DNA of 64,000 bases from Nocardioides sp. dk884 (lineage in GTDB: Bacteria > Actinomycetota > Actinomycetes > Propionibacteriales > Nocardioidaceae), in contig NZ_CP045649.1 of assembly GCF_009557055.1 (NCBI RefSeq), positions 967,501 to 1,031,500 of the forward strand, written 5' to 3'. Each line of letters opens with the position of its first letter. The stretch's first letter is position 1. The position numbers were made by a program, and so were the translations under genes. The notes under the pieces were generated by a model. The model saw only the letters and a program-made list of their open reading frames with translations. It ran no database searches and was not told the origin of the DNA. Shown in pieces: positions 43,463 to 52,337 of the stretch.

Positions 43463-43525
43463 GAGATCTCCGGTTCCTCGAGCGGCGGGGGGCCCGAAAT
43501 CCGAGCGCCGAGGAGTGGGCAGCCG

Positions 43526-43583
43526 TTGACGGAGCCCGACCTCGCTGTTTACGCTCAGCGAAACGATGTTTCCATTAGTGGAA
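43526..43583 (+). promoter_or_regulatory. promoter TTGACG-N18-TACGCT and TTCCA-N4-TGGAA operator of the VOC B operon
   Basis: A -35 TTGACG (43526-43531), an 18-base gap and -10 TACGCT (43550-43555) read toward the VOC B gene. Just downstream of the expected start of transcription lies TTCCA-TTAG-TGGAA (43570-43583), an IclR-type palindrome well placed for repression. This stretch is clearly less GC-rich than its surroundings. Confidence 0.55.
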
Positions 43584-43636
43584 CACATGGGCGGTCTGGT
43601 CCGCTACGCACGACCGGCCGCCGAGAGAGGAAGACG

Positions 43637-44473
43637 ATGAGCCTTCAGTACCTCCAGGAGGTGGTGGTCGCCAGCGCCGACGTCGCTGCCGCCGCCCGCT
43701 TCCACCGCGAGGCCTTCGACCTCGAGGTGCTCGAGGAGGTCGACGGCTCGGTGCTGCTCGGCGTCCCGGGAGCGCCGGCCGGCCGGCTGCGGCTGGTGCC
43801 GGCGCAGGGCTCGCCCGCCGACGAGACGAGCCCGGCGGTGTGGGACCTCGGCGCCCGGCTGCTCGGGATCTACTCCCGCGACCTCGACGCCACCGCGGCC
43901 GCGATGGCCCGCGCCGGGGGAGCCCCGCGGCGCCCGGTGACCTACCCGTACGGCGAGGCGAGCCTCTCCGAGCTGGTCGGCCGGGGCCCGGACGGCGTGT
44001 GGTGGACGATCCCGCTGGCCGTGACCGGCGCGCACCGCCCCAGCGCGGCGTACGACGCGGACGCCGGCCGGCGTCACTCCGAGCTGCACACGGCCGTGCT
44101 CGTCGTGGCCGACCACGACGCCGCTGTCGCGTTCTTCGAGGCGGCCGGCTTCAGCACCCTCTTCGACGGCGCGATGTCGGGGGCTCCCTTCGACGAGCTC
44201 GTCGGCATGCCCGCCGACGCCGCGCTCCGCCTCGCCTTCATGGTCGGCCCCCAGCACCAGCCGGCCCGCCTGGAGATCATGTCGTTCACCGGCGTCCCGA
44301 CCCGCGACCGCAGCGCGGACCCCGTCGGCATCCGCCGCCTCGTCCTGGTCGCCGACGACCCCGCGGCTACCCGCGAGGCGCTGGTCGCGGTCGGGGCCGA
44401 GGAGCTCGGTGACGGCGTCCTGCGCGGTCCGGTCGGTGTCGAGATCGAGATCGTCGCCGACGGGGCGCGATGA
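43637..44473 (+). CDS. VOC-superfamily protein B of the catabolic cluster
   Basis: A 278-residue two-domain VOC protein. The first module starts SLQYLQEVVVASADVAAAARFHREAF, and the second starts HSELHTAVLVVADHDAAVAFFE. The second module has a His at the start of its first strand and Glu in RLEIMSF, both of which could bind metal, so this one may be an active metalloenzyme. ATG 43637 has AGAGAGGAAG upstream. The stop overlaps the ATG of flavoprotein A, so the two are translated together. Confidence 0.87.
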   Translation: MSLQYLQEVVVASADVAAAARFHREAFDLEVLEEVDGSVLLGVPGAPAGRLRLVPAQGSPADETSPAVWDLGARLLGIYSRDLDATAAAMARAGGAPRRPVTYPYGEASLSELVGRGPDGVWWTIPLAVTGAHRPSAAYDADAGRRHSELHTAVLVVADHDAAVAFFEAAGFSTLFDGAMSGAPFDELVGMPADAALRLAFMVGPQHQPARLEIMSFTGVPTRDRSADPVGIRRLVLVADDPAATREALVAVGAEELGDGVLRGPVGVEIEIVADGAR

Positions 44474-45936
44474 GCCCCACGACGCCCGGCCCGGTCGTGG
44501 TCGTGGTCGGCACCGGCGGCGCCGGTCTCGCGACCGCCATCACCGCGGCCGAGCACGGCGCCCAGGTGCACCTGGTCGAGAAGCAGGCCGGCATCGGCGG
44601 CATGCTGCACATCGCGAACGGTGAGTTCTCCGGCGCCGGCAGCCGGCGCCAGCGCGAGCACGGCATCGACGACAGCCCGCAGCGCCACCTCGAGGAGGTC
44701 GAGCGGATCTCCCACGGCCGCATCGACCGCGACCTGGCCGCGCTCTCGGTGCGTCACCAGGGCGAGACCGTCGACTGGCTCGACGACCTCGGCTTCGAGT
44801 TCCACCCCGACTGCCCCGGGCTGATCCACGGCCATGAGGTGTACGACGTCCCGCGCACCTACTGGGGCGTCGGGCACGGACGCTCGGTCATCACCGTCCT
44901 CCAGCGGCTGCTCGAGGAGCAGATCGCCGCCGGCCGGATCCGGCTGCACCTGTCCACCACGATGACCGGGCTGCTGCGTGATGGGTCCCGGGTGGTCGGG
45001 GTCGAGGTGGAGCACGACGGCCGCGCAGACTCCCTCGCCGGCGACGCCGTCGTGCTGGCCACCGGCGGCTACGACGCCAACATCGAGCTGCGCAACCGCT
45101 TCCTGCCCGAGGGGTGCCGTGACGTGCTCGTCGGCTGCCTCGACCACGCCACCGGCGACGGCCTGCTCGCCGCCGAGGCCCTCGGCGCGGCGGTCTCGGC
45201 CGACGGCTTCTTCCTCCCGGTGATGGGGCTGATCCCCGACAGCGCCCGGCCCCAGCACGCCGTGGACTACCGCGAGGCGTTCGTGGAGATGGCTCCCGCC
45301 TACCGCGCGCCCCACGAGATCTGGGTCAACCGCGAGGGCCACCGCTTCGTCGCCGAGGACACCACCAGCCCCGAGCACCGCGAGCGGGCGCTGATCCGCC
45401 AGCCCGGCAACGCCATGCACGTCATCTTCGACGCCGGCGTCGTCGAGCACGCGCCGGTCAGCCTGATCCGCAACCCCGCCGACGAGTGGACCCCCGCGCG
45501 CTTCGCCGAGGCCTGCCGCACCAGCCCGTGGGTGACCCGCGCCGACTCGCTCGCCGAGCTGGCCGCGTTGCTCGACGTCGACGCGGACGCGCTGGCCGCG
45601 AGCGTCGCGTCGTACAACGAGGCGGTCAGCAGCGGGAGCGACCCGCTCGGCCGGACCACCCTTCCCCGGCGCCTGGAGCAGGCGCCGTACTACGCCATCA
45701 CCACCGTCGCCTCCTCGATCCTGTCCCGCGACGGGCTGGCGGTGGACACCTCGCTGCGGGTGCTCGACACCGCCGGCGAGCCCATCGAGGGGCTGCACGC
45801 GGTGGGCGAGGTGCTCGGCAACAACAGGTTCGCCGGGGACAACTACGTGGGTGGCATGAGCATCACCCCCGCCATGACGTTGGGCCGGCTGCTGGGTCGC
45901 CAGCTGGCCGGCGCCGGCACCGAGAAGGAGAGCTGA
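44470..45936 (+). CDS. FAD-dependent oxidoreductase A (fumarate reductase/KstD-like flavoprotein)
   Basis: A 488-residue flavoprotein of the FAD_binding_2 family, which includes fumarate and urocanate reductases and 3-ketosteroid dehydrogenases. The dinucleotide loop is VVVGTGGAGLATAI. Other features are VVLATGGYDAN and the C-terminal GLHAVGEVLG and GDNYVGGMSITPAMTLGRL. It should reduce or introduce a C=C next to a carbonyl. It overlaps VOC B by four bases and is followed one base later by VOC C. Flavoprotein B of the cluster is a paralog. Confidence 0.9.
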   Translation: MSPTTPGPVVVVVGTGGAGLATAITAAEHGAQVHLVEKQAGIGGMLHIANGEFSGAGSRRQREHGIDDSPQRHLEEVERISHGRIDRDLAALSVRHQGETVDWLDDLGFEFHPDCPGLIHGHEVYDVPRTYWGVGHGRSVITVLQRLLEEQIAAGRIRLHLSTTMTGLLRDGSRVVGVEVEHDGRADSLAGDAVVLATGGYDANIELRNRFLPEGCRDVLVGCLDHATGDGLLAAEALGAAVSADGFFLPVMGLIPDSARPQHAVDYREAFVEMAPAYRAPHEIWVNREGHRFVAEDTTSPEHRERALIRQPGNAMHVIFDAGVVEHAPVSLIRNPADEWTPARFAEACRTSPWVTRADSLAELAALLDVDADALAASVASYNEAVSSGSDPLGRTTLPRRLEQAPYYAITTVASSILSRDGLAVDTSLRVLDTAGEPIEGLHAVGEVLGNNRFAGDNYVGGMSITPAMTLGRLLGRQLAGAGTEKES

Positions 45937-45937
45937 C

Positions 45938-46900
45938 ATGGGCGAGTCCCTCATCATCGGCGGCGTCGACGCCGCGTTCCTCGGGGTCAACGACCTCGCC
46001 GCCCAGCTCGAGCTCTACGTCGGCCAGCTCGGCTGGGAGGTCGTCGAGGAGGGCGTGCTCCCCGCCGCCGAGGCCGCCGCGCTCTGGGGCGAGGGGGTCG
46101 GTGACCTGCCGGTCACCGTGCTCAACGCCGCGGGTGCCCAGCACGGCCGGCTGGTCCTCCTCCAGGTCCCGGACCAGGAGGTTCCCGAGCACCCGCTCCA
46201 GGCCGACACCGGCCTGGTGGCGATCAACATGTACACCCGCGACATCGAGGTCAGCCACGCCACGCTGGCCGCCGCCGGGCAGCAGTGGCGCACCCCGCCG
46301 GCGACCTGGGCGGTGCCGCTGGGGGAGAAGCTGGTCTCGGTGACGCAGGGGTTCCTGCTGGCCCCCGAGGGGACCGACATCGTCTTCGTCGAGCCGGCCC
46401 AGGCTCGCGGCACCGCGGCCTGGGACGCCGACCCCGACCGGCACTACACCGAGCTCACCTCGGTGGTGTGCCACGTGCCCGACTTCGAGGCCGAGACCGC
46501 CTTCTGGGGACCCGACGGGCTGGGCCTGCAGAGCTGGTACGACGTGTCCTTCACCCACCCCGGCCTCGACGAGATGGCGTTGCTGCCCGCGGGCTCGGTC
46601 ATGCGCCTGAGCTTCCTCGCCGGGCCCAGCACGGCCCGTCTGGAGGTCACCCGCCTCGAGAACCGGACCCTTGGCACCGACCGCCGGGACCGGCAGCGGA
46701 CCGGTCGGCACCTCGGCCACACCGGCTGGCTGTTCAAGGTGAAAAACCTTGAAGAAACACTGTTCCGCGCGGAGCAGTTAGGCGGTACAGTTTGTACGAG
46801 AAACCAGGCGGGACCGTCGGTCCTCTTCGCCGGGCAGCCGGTGGCGTTCGTGGACACCCCCAACGGACTCCCGGTGACCTTCGTCGAGATCTCCGCCTGA
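45938..46900 (+). CDS. VOC-superfamily protein C of the catabolic cluster
   Basis: A 320-residue two-domain VOC protein. It begins with [24 protein letters not shown], and the second module starts [21 protein letters not shown] with a candidate metal-binding His and [10 protein letters not shown] supplying a Glu. It lies directly after flavoprotein A (one-base gap) with GAAGGAGAG upstream of ATG 45938. The last 35 codons ([17 protein letters not shown]) are less GC-rich than the rest, perhaps because they carry the promoter of the next gene. Confidence 0.87.
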   Translation: MGESLIIGGVDAAFLGVNDLAAQLELYVGQLGWEVVEEGVLPAAEAAALWGEGVGDLPVTVLNAAGAQHGRLVLLQVPDQEVPEHPLQADTGLVAINMYTRDIEVSHATLAAAGQQWRTPPATWAVPLGEKLVSVTQGFLLAPEGTDIVFVEPAQARGTAAWDADPDRHYTELTSVVCHVPDFEAETAFWGPDGLGLQSWYDVSFTHPGLDEMALLPAGSVMRLSFLAGPSTARLEVTRLENRTLGTDRRDRQRTGRHLGHTGWLFKVKNLEETLFRAEQLGGTVCTRNQAGPSVLFAGQPVAFVDTPNGLPVTFVEISA

Positions 46901-46988
46901 CGCGCGTGTCCGGGACGCGCGTCCGAGTGCCGTCGAGCAACGCAGCACCACGCACCACCACCACCCATCGAGAGAGAAGAGGCGCGTC

Positions 46989-48329
46989 TTGCGACCGCAC
47001 GTGGAACTGATCCAGGAAGACGACTACGTCTGGCACGCGGCCGAGCTGCCGGGCGCCGAGGGCCGCGCGAGCGAGCGCCGCCTCTCGGTGGACGAGGAGG
47101 ACGGCTCGTCCTCGCTGCGGGTCGACTTCCACACCGAGTGGGGCCGCAGCGCCGGCATCCACCACGCGAACACCGAGTACTACGTCCTCGAGGGCGAGAT
47201 CGACTACGGCGGTCGCAAGATCGGCAAGGGCGGCTACGTCTACGCGCCCAAGGGCGTGCCGGTCGACTACCTCAAGGTCGCCGAGGGCACCAAGATCCTG
47301 CACTACCGCGAGTACGGCGACGCCGGCTTCGACGCGGTGGACTCCCTCGCCGGCGCCAAGGCCTGGGACGACGCCCGCGAGGACGTCATCGTCATCGACT
47401 CCGAGGCGATGAAGTGGGACGCCGTCCCCAACCCCGGCCCGATGCCCGGCCTGTACATCAAGTACCTGCACGTGGACCCGGTCACCGGCTTCTACACCCG
47501 CCTGGTCCACGCCCAGGAGGGCTGGTCGGACCACCGCCTCGCGCACCACCCGTGCTACGAGGAGGCGTACACGACCCAGGGCCACATGGAGTACAACTTC
47601 GGCACCCTGGACCTCGGCACCTACTTCTTCCGCCCCGCGCGGGTGAAGCACGGCCACTTCACCACCATGGAGGGTGGCGCCACCTGGCTGCTGCGCTCGG
47701 ACGGCGAGCTGAAGAACTGGTACACCCAGAACGAGTGGGTGCGCTGGGGCGGCGACGGCGTCAACTACACGCCCGAGGGCCTCAACGAGGCGCCGCACGA
47801 GCCGGCCCGCTGGTCCTCCTCGACCCACGACCTCGCCGAGCCGTGGCGCTCGGACGAGGACATGCGTCAGATGACCGCCGCCTGGCAGTTCCAGATCGAC
47901 CAGGGCCAGAACAACACCCCGGTCAAGCACCAGGGCCTGGGCGCGGACCCGTCGATCCTGGCGATCATGAAGGCGATGGACGCGGCCAACCTCCAGGGCG
48001 GCCACGGCCACGACCACGAGCACGGTCACGACCACTCGCACGACGACGAGCACGGTCACGACCACTCGCACGACGACGAGCACGGTCACGACCACGAGCA
48101 CGGTCACGAGCACAGCCACGACGAGACCCCGGCCCGCGAGACCATCAACCTCGACTGGGGTTGGAGCGGCCGCGACGTCGAGCACCCCGACGAGCGCACC
48201 GGCAAGTTCGCGCACAACTGGGGCACCCGCGTCGACTGGAAGGACGGGGACCCCATCCCCGCCCCGATCATCTCCTCGCTGCCGGTCCGCAGCCGCTCGC
48301 GCGGCCGCTGGGACGGCGACGGCATGTGA
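46989..48329 (+). CDS. two-cupin protein with a His/Asp-rich repeat
   Basis: A 446-residue protein. A first cupin (residues about 45-110) has [20 protein letters not shown], and a second (about 155-240) has [24 protein letters not shown]; both have His/Glu sets able to bind a metal. Residues 339-377 are a low-complexity segment with 18 His, alternating with Gly, Asp, Glu and Ser, encoded by a 30-base tandem repeat. It may be an oxygenase or isomerase that carries its own metal store. TTG 46989 was chosen because AGAAGAGG lies about 6 bases upstream; GTG 47001 lacks a good RBS. I do not know the exact family. Confidence 0.85.
   Translation: MRPHVELIQEDDYVWHAAELPGAEGRASERRLSVDEEDGSSSLRVDFHTEWGRSAGIHHANTEYYVLEGEIDYGGRKIGKGGYVYAPKGVPVDYLKVAEGTKILHYREYGDAGFDAVDSLAGAKAWDDAREDVIVIDSEAMKWDAVPNPGPMPGLYIKYLHVDPVTGFYTRLVHAQEGWSDHRLAHHPCYEEAYTTQGHMEYNFGTLDLGTYFFRPARVKHGHFTTMEGGATWLLRSDGELKNWYTQNEWVRWGGDGVNYTPEGLNEAPHEPARWSSSTHDLAEPWRSDEDMRQMTAAWQFQIDQGQNNTPVKHQGLGADPSILAIMKAMDAANLQGGHGHDHEHGHDHSHDDEHGHDHSHDDEHGHDHEHGHEHSHDETPARETINLDWGWSGRDVEHPDERTGKFAHNWGTRVDWKDGDPIPAPIISSLPVRSRSRGRWDGDGM
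48021..48094 (+). repeat. 30-bp tandem repeat encoding the His/Asp segment
   Basis: The 30-base unit starting CACGGTCACGACCACTCGCA occurs exactly at 48021-48050 and 48051-48080, and its first 14 bases occur again at 48081-48094. Related imperfect copies flank it on both sides. It is in frame within the two-cupin gene and encodes [10 protein letters not shown]. Such perfect repeats can expand or contract by slippage. Confidence 0.95.
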
Positions 48330-48335
48330 TCACCC

Positions 48336-48369
48336 GGTGCGCCCCACGTCGTACGGCGTGGGGCGCACC
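48336..48369 (+). terminator. 13-bp hairpin after the two-cupin gene
   Basis: GGTGCGCCCCACG pairs perfectly with CGTGGGGCGCACC around an eight-base loop, 7 bases after the two-cupin stop. A second 7-bp hairpin (CTGGGGC/GCCCCAG) follows. Together they could terminate or attenuate transcription before flavoprotein B. Confidence 0.6.
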
Positions 48370-48442
48370 ACCCCCTGGGGCTCCGGCCCCAGACCCGTTC
48401 GAGCCCGCCTCCGACCGAGGCGCCCCTGAGGAGTGAAGAGCG

Positions 48443-49873
48443 ATCAGCACCGAGACCAGCTACGACGTCGTCGTCGTGGGAGCCGGCACCGCCGGGATCC
48501 CGTGCGCCATCCACGCCGCCCAGGGCGGCGCCCGGGTGCTGCTCGTCGACAAGGAGTCCAAGGCCGGCGGCACGCTCTTCATCACCGGCGGCCACATGGC
48601 GGCCGGCGGCACCAAGCGTCAAGCGGAGAAGGGCATCGTGGACTCGCCCGAGGCGCACCTCGCCGACGTCCGCGAGATCAGTGCCGGCACCGCCCGCGAC
48701 GACCTGATCACGATCGTGGCCGAGCACTCCCCGCAGACCCTCGACTGGCTCCACGAGCGCGACTTCCCCTGGGCGCCGGAGACCCCGCGCATCGTCTACG
48801 GCCACGAGCCCTACAGCGTCGCGCGCACGGCGTACGGCAAGGACGAGGGCCTCTCGATCCTCGAGGTGCTGCGCGCCGAGCTCGACCGCACCGTCGCCGA
48901 GCACGACCTCACCGTGTGGACCCAGGCGCCGGTCATCGAGCTGCGCCAGGACGACGAGGGCCGGGTCATCGGCGTCTCGGTCCTGCGCGGCAGCGACGAG
49001 GTCGAGGTCGACGCGCCGGCCGTGGTCCTGGCGACCGGCGGGTACGGCGCCGACCCCGAGCTCTTCCTCGAGCTCGAGGGCGCGCCCCTCGTCTCCGCCG
49101 CCGCGAAGACCTCCACCGGCGACGGCATCCACCTCGGGATGTCCGTCGGCGCCCGCCTCCAGGGCGAGGGCACCTACCTGCCGACCTTCGGTGGGCTGCC
49201 CGACCCGCAGGCGCCCAACCGTGCCAACTGGAACGACCGGCAGCGGCTGACCAGCGAGCGGCCGCCGCGCGAGATCTACGTCGACGTGCACGGCAAGCGC
49301 TGGGTCGCCGAGGACGAGGAGTCCATCGACCAGAAGGAGCGGGCGCTGGCCACCATCACCGACCAGACCTTCTGGACGGTGTTCGACGACCAGGCCCTGA
49401 GCCTGTCCACCGGCACGCTCAACGAGATGGTCGTCGGCAAGGACCCCGACGCGGTCCGCGCCATGGTCAACAAGCGCCCGGGCCTGCACTCCGCCCCCAC
49501 GATCGCGGAGGTCGCCCGGCTGGCCGGGATCGACCCGGACGGCCTGGAGGCGACGGTCGCGGCCTACAACGAGGCGGTGGCGAACGGCGTGGACCCGGAG
49601 TTCGGGCGCACCTACCTGCCCGCGCCGATCGCCGAGGGCCCGTTCTATGCGATCCGCAACCACGCGATCACGCTGGTGACCTTCCAGGGCCTCGACATCG
49701 ACGCGGACTTCGCGGTCCGCGACGAGGCCGGCGAGCCGATCCCGGGGCTCTACGCCATCGGCGAGGTCATCGGCGCCGGCGCCACCTGCGGCAACAGCTT
49801 CTGCGGCGGGATGCTCGTGACACCGGCGCTCACCTTCGGGCGGCTGCTCGGCACCCGCCTCGCGGCCGGCTGA
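48443..49873 (+). CDS. FAD-dependent oxidoreductase B, apparent ATC start
   Basis: A 476-residue flavoprotein, paralog of flavoprotein A. The FAD loop VVVVGAGTAGIPCAIHAA, VVLATGGYGADPELF and the C-terminal GLYAIGEVIGAG and GGMLVTPALTFGRLLG are intact. No ATG, GTG or TTG lies in frame ahead of the glycine loop after the stop at 48434, except GTG 48476, which would delete the first beta strand. ATC 48443 has GAGGAG 9 bases upstream and yields STETSYDVVVVGAG, the expected N-terminus. So either ATC is used or the sequence carries an ATG-to-ATC change. Confidence 0.85.
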   Translation: MSTETSYDVVVVGAGTAGIPCAIHAAQGGARVLLVDKESKAGGTLFITGGHMAAGGTKRQAEKGIVDSPEAHLADVREISAGTARDDLITIVAEHSPQTLDWLHERDFPWAPETPRIVYGHEPYSVARTAYGKDEGLSILEVLRAELDRTVAEHDLTVWTQAPVIELRQDDEGRVIGVSVLRGSDEVEVDAPAVVLATGGYGADPELFLELEGAPLVSAAAKTSTGDGIHLGMSVGARLQGEGTYLPTFGGLPDPQAPNRANWNDRQRLTSERPPREIYVDVHGKRWVAEDEESIDQKERALATITDQTFWTVFDDQALSLSTGTLNEMVVGKDPDAVRAMVNKRPGLHSAPTIAEVARLAGIDPDGLEATVAAYNEAVANGVDPEFGRTYLPAPIAEGPFYAIRNHAITLVTFQGLDIDADFAVRDEAGEPIPGLYAIGEVIGAGATCGNSFCGGMLVTPALTFGRLLGTRLAAG

Positions 49874-49887
49874 GCGGTACCGGCCCG

Positions 49888-50484
49888 ATGCCCGCAGCCG
49901 ACGACGCGCCCGCGCTGCAGTCCCTCGACGTCCCCGAGAGCAGCTGGCTCGACCTGACGATCCCGGGATCGGCGCCGCAGGTCCGGCTGTGCCGGCTGCA
50001 CGCCGACCCCGTCTCCAAGGCCAGCGTCTCGCTGGTCAGGTTCCCGCCGGGATGGCGGCGCCCGGGGTCCGGGCACTACCTGCCGGCGGAGGAGTTCGTC
50101 GTGCTCGAGGGCTCGATCGAGGTGATCGGGACCCATCGGGTCGGTGACTACGTCTATCTGCCGCCCCGCACCCTGCGCGTCGACACGCGCTCGGAGGAGG
50201 GCGCCCTGGTGATCGCCTGGTTCTCCGGCGTGCCGGAGTGGGTCGCCGGCGAGCCGGCGGTGGCCGCCCCGCAGGACCCGGTCGCGCTGGATGCGCGCGG
50301 CGTCCTGCGCGCCGACGCCCCCGAGGTGCCCGGGGAGTACGCCGTGCTCGCCGACGGGCTCGGCGGCCCGCTGCACCACGACGCCGACCTGCTCGACCTC
50401 GACGCGCGCCTGTGGGGCTGGCTGCCGGCCGGCACCCGGCCGCCTGCCGGGCACGCGCCGCTGCACGTGCGTGCCTGGGGCTGA
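49888..50484 (+). CDS. cupin-domain protein (ChrR-like fold)
   Basis: A 198-residue small cupin. The central strands are GSGHYLPAEEFVVLEGSIEVIGTHRVGDYVYLPP, with His/Glu positions that could bind metal. A second, weaker half continues to LWGWLPAGTRP. It follows flavoprotein B by 14 bases and starts at ATG 49888. The role is unknown; similar cupins are oxygenases, isomerases or sensors. Confidence 0.82.
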   Translation: MPAADDAPALQSLDVPESSWLDLTIPGSAPQVRLCRLHADPVSKASVSLVRFPPGWRRPGSGHYLPAEEFVVLEGSIEVIGTHRVGDYVYLPPRTLRVDTRSEEGALVIAWFSGVPEWVAGEPAVAAPQDPVALDARGVLRADAPEVPGEYAVLADGLGGPLHHDADLLDLDARLWGWLPAGTRPPAGHAPLHVRAWG

Positions 50485-50563
50485 GCGCCCCTCCTCCGAC
50501 GCCGGCGCGCCAATTACCTGACATATCCGCTGGCTCTTCCCAAGCCGCGGCCCGCGGTGGAGG

Positions 50564-50607
50564 ATTCCCTCACCGATTCGGAATGACGTTTCGCGGTGCG
50601 GAATGAC
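50564..50607 (+). promoter_or_regulatory. repeated CGGAATGAC / TTTCG-N5-CGGAA control region of the ABC importer
   Basis: CGGAATGAC occurs twice, at 50579-50587 and 50599-50607, 20 bases apart, as on the same face of the helix. The second copy is the right half of TTTCG-CGGTG-CGGAA (50589-50603), similar to the palindrome at 40298. The first is the right half of ATTCC-N11-GGAAT (50564-50584). The region lies 110-150 bases before the ABC ATPase start and looks like a regulator-binding array. Confidence 0.5.
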
Positions 50608-50715
50608 CTGACGTCGGCGGACACGCCCGCGTCGTCGTACCGGTGCGGCGACCGGCTCGGCGGTCCTCCCCCCAGGTTGCGCCCCTCACGCCACCGACCC
50701 GCGAAAGGCCGTGCA

Positions 50716-51516
50716 GTGACTGCCCTCTCCATCGACCACGTCTCCAAGAGATTCGGCCCGCCCGGGGCGCCCTTGATCCTCGGCGACATCGAGCTCGAGA
50801 TCCCCGAGGGGCAGTTCGTCGCCCTGCTCGGGTCCTCGGGGTGTGGCAAGACCACGCTGCTGCGCATCATGGGCGGCCTCGAGACCGCCACCGGGGGACG
50901 GGTGGAGGTGGCCGGGCGCGAGCTCGGCAGCAGCGCCGCCTCGCGCCGCCGGGCGCTGGGGGACGTGGGCTTCGTCTTCCAGGAGCACAACCTGCTGCCC
51001 TGGCGCTCGGCCCTCGCCAACGTGCTGCTCCCGCTGGAGAGCCGCAAGGTGCCGCGCTCCGAGCGCCGGGCGATCGCCGCGGCGATGCTCGACGTCGTCG
51101 GCCTGTCGGCCGCCAGCGCCAAGCTGCCGCACCAGCTCAGCGGCGGGATGCGCCAGCGGGTCGCGATCGCGCGGGCGCTGTCCTACGACCCCTCCGTGCT
51201 GCTCATGGACGAGCCGTTCGGCGCCCTCGACGCGCAGACGCGGGACAACCTCAACCTCGAGCTGCAGCGGATCTGGCTGGAGAAGCAGAAGACGGTGGTC
51301 TTCGTGACCCACTCCATCCAGGAGGCGGTGTTCCTGGCCGACCGGGTGGTGGTGATGCAGGCCGGCCCGGGCCGGATCGTGGCGGACGTGCCGATCGAGC
51401 TCGAGCGGCCCCGCGGCATCGACGTGCTGGCGACACCGGAGTTCGCCCGCTACACCGGAGTGCTGCGCGAGGCGCTGGCCCACGACGCGGCCGGCGAGCA
51501 CGGGAGCGCGGCATGA
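50716..51516 (+). CDS. NitT/TauT-type ABC transporter ATP-binding protein
   Basis: A 266-residue ATPase of the SsuB/TauB group. Walker A is GSSGCGKTTLL, the Q-loop is FQEHNLLPWRSA, the signature is QLSGGMRQRVAIA, Walker B is LLMDEPFGALD, and the H-loop is FVTHSIQEAV. It starts at GTG 50716 with AAAGG about 9 bases upstream. Its stop overlaps the permease start. With the next two genes it forms a complete importer of the taurine, sulfonate, nitrate or aromatic acid type. Confidence 0.93.
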   Translation: MTALSIDHVSKRFGPPGAPLILGDIELEIPEGQFVALLGSSGCGKTTLLRIMGGLETATGGRVEVAGRELGSSAASRRRALGDVGFVFQEHNLLPWRSALANVLLPLESRKVPRSERRAIAAAMLDVVGLSAASAKLPHQLSGGMRQRVAIARALSYDPSVLLMDEPFGALDAQTRDNLNLELQRIWLEKQKTVVFVTHSIQEAVFLADRVVVMQAGPGRIVADVPIELERPRGIDVLATPEFARYTGVLREALAHDAAGEHGSAA

Positions 51517-52313
51517 GCGCCCGGGGCTGGCTCGATCGCTACCTGGTGCTGGTGACCACGCCGCTGCTCGCGCTCGCGCTGATCGGCGGCTGGCAGCTCT
51601 ACGTCGAGGTCAGCGACGTCTCGCCGTTCATCGTCCCGCCGCCGGGCGACGTGTGGACCGCGCTGCGCAGCCAGGTCAGCGACCCCTACATCTGGAAGGT
51701 GCACGTCTGGACGACCTTCGTCGAGACGGTGCTCGGGCTGCTGATCGGCGCCGTGATCGGGATCGGGTCCGGCTTCGCCATCGGCAAGTCCCGGATCCTG
51801 AACCTCGTGCTCAAGCCGTTCCTGGTGCTGCTGCAGGTGACGCCGAAGGTCGCGCTCGCGCCGCTGTTCGTGCTCTGGTTCGGCTTCGGAGAGGAGTCCA
51901 AGATCGCCCTCGCCGCGCTGGTCTGCTTCTTCCCGCTGATGGTCAACACCGCCTTCGGCATCCAGTCGCTGCCCCAAGGGCACACCGACATGGCCAGCTC
52001 GATCGGCGCCGGACGCCTCTTCCGCTTCGTGCGCGTCGAGGTGCCGCACACGATGGCCTTCATCCTCGCCGGCCTGGAGCAGGCGATCGTGCTGGCCACG
52101 ATCGGCGCGATCGTCGGGGAGTACCTCGGCGGCGACAAGGGCCTGGGCCGCTACGCGCTGAACCTGCAGAACAACCTGCAGATCGACCTGCTGTTCGGCG
52201 CGATCGTGCTGATGGCGCTCTACGGGCTGGTGCTCTACCTGGCCGTGACGTCGCTCAAGCGGTTCCTCATCCCCTGGCACGAGTCCGTCCGGCTCGCCCG
52301 GCCCACCCACTGA
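51513..52313 (+). CDS. NitT/TauT-type ABC transporter permease
   Basis: A 266-residue permease with about six transmembrane helices and the BPD_transp_1 coupling loop (ASSIGAGRLFRFVRVEVPHTMAFI). It begins with LLALALIGGWQLYVEVSDVSPFIVPPP, which is usual in SsuC/TauC-type permeases. ATG 51513 overlaps the ATPase stop (ATGA). Confidence 0.93.
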   Translation: MSARGWLDRYLVLVTTPLLALALIGGWQLYVEVSDVSPFIVPPPGDVWTALRSQVSDPYIWKVHVWTTFVETVLGLLIGAVIGIGSGFAIGKSRILNLVLKPFLVLLQVTPKVALAPLFVLWFGFGEESKIALAALVCFFPLMVNTAFGIQSLPQGHTDMASSIGAGRLFRFVRVEVPHTMAFILAGLEQAIVLATIGAIVGEYLGGDKGLGRYALNLQNNLQIDLLFGAIVLMALYGLVLYLAVTSLKRFLIPWHESVRLARPTH

Positions 52314-52337
52314 TCCCCCCGAAGCACAGGAGAATCC

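Noticed and set aside
48003..48120. CRISPR-like short repeats
   Set aside because: The repeats are contiguous, in frame and encode a His/Asp segment; there are no spacers.
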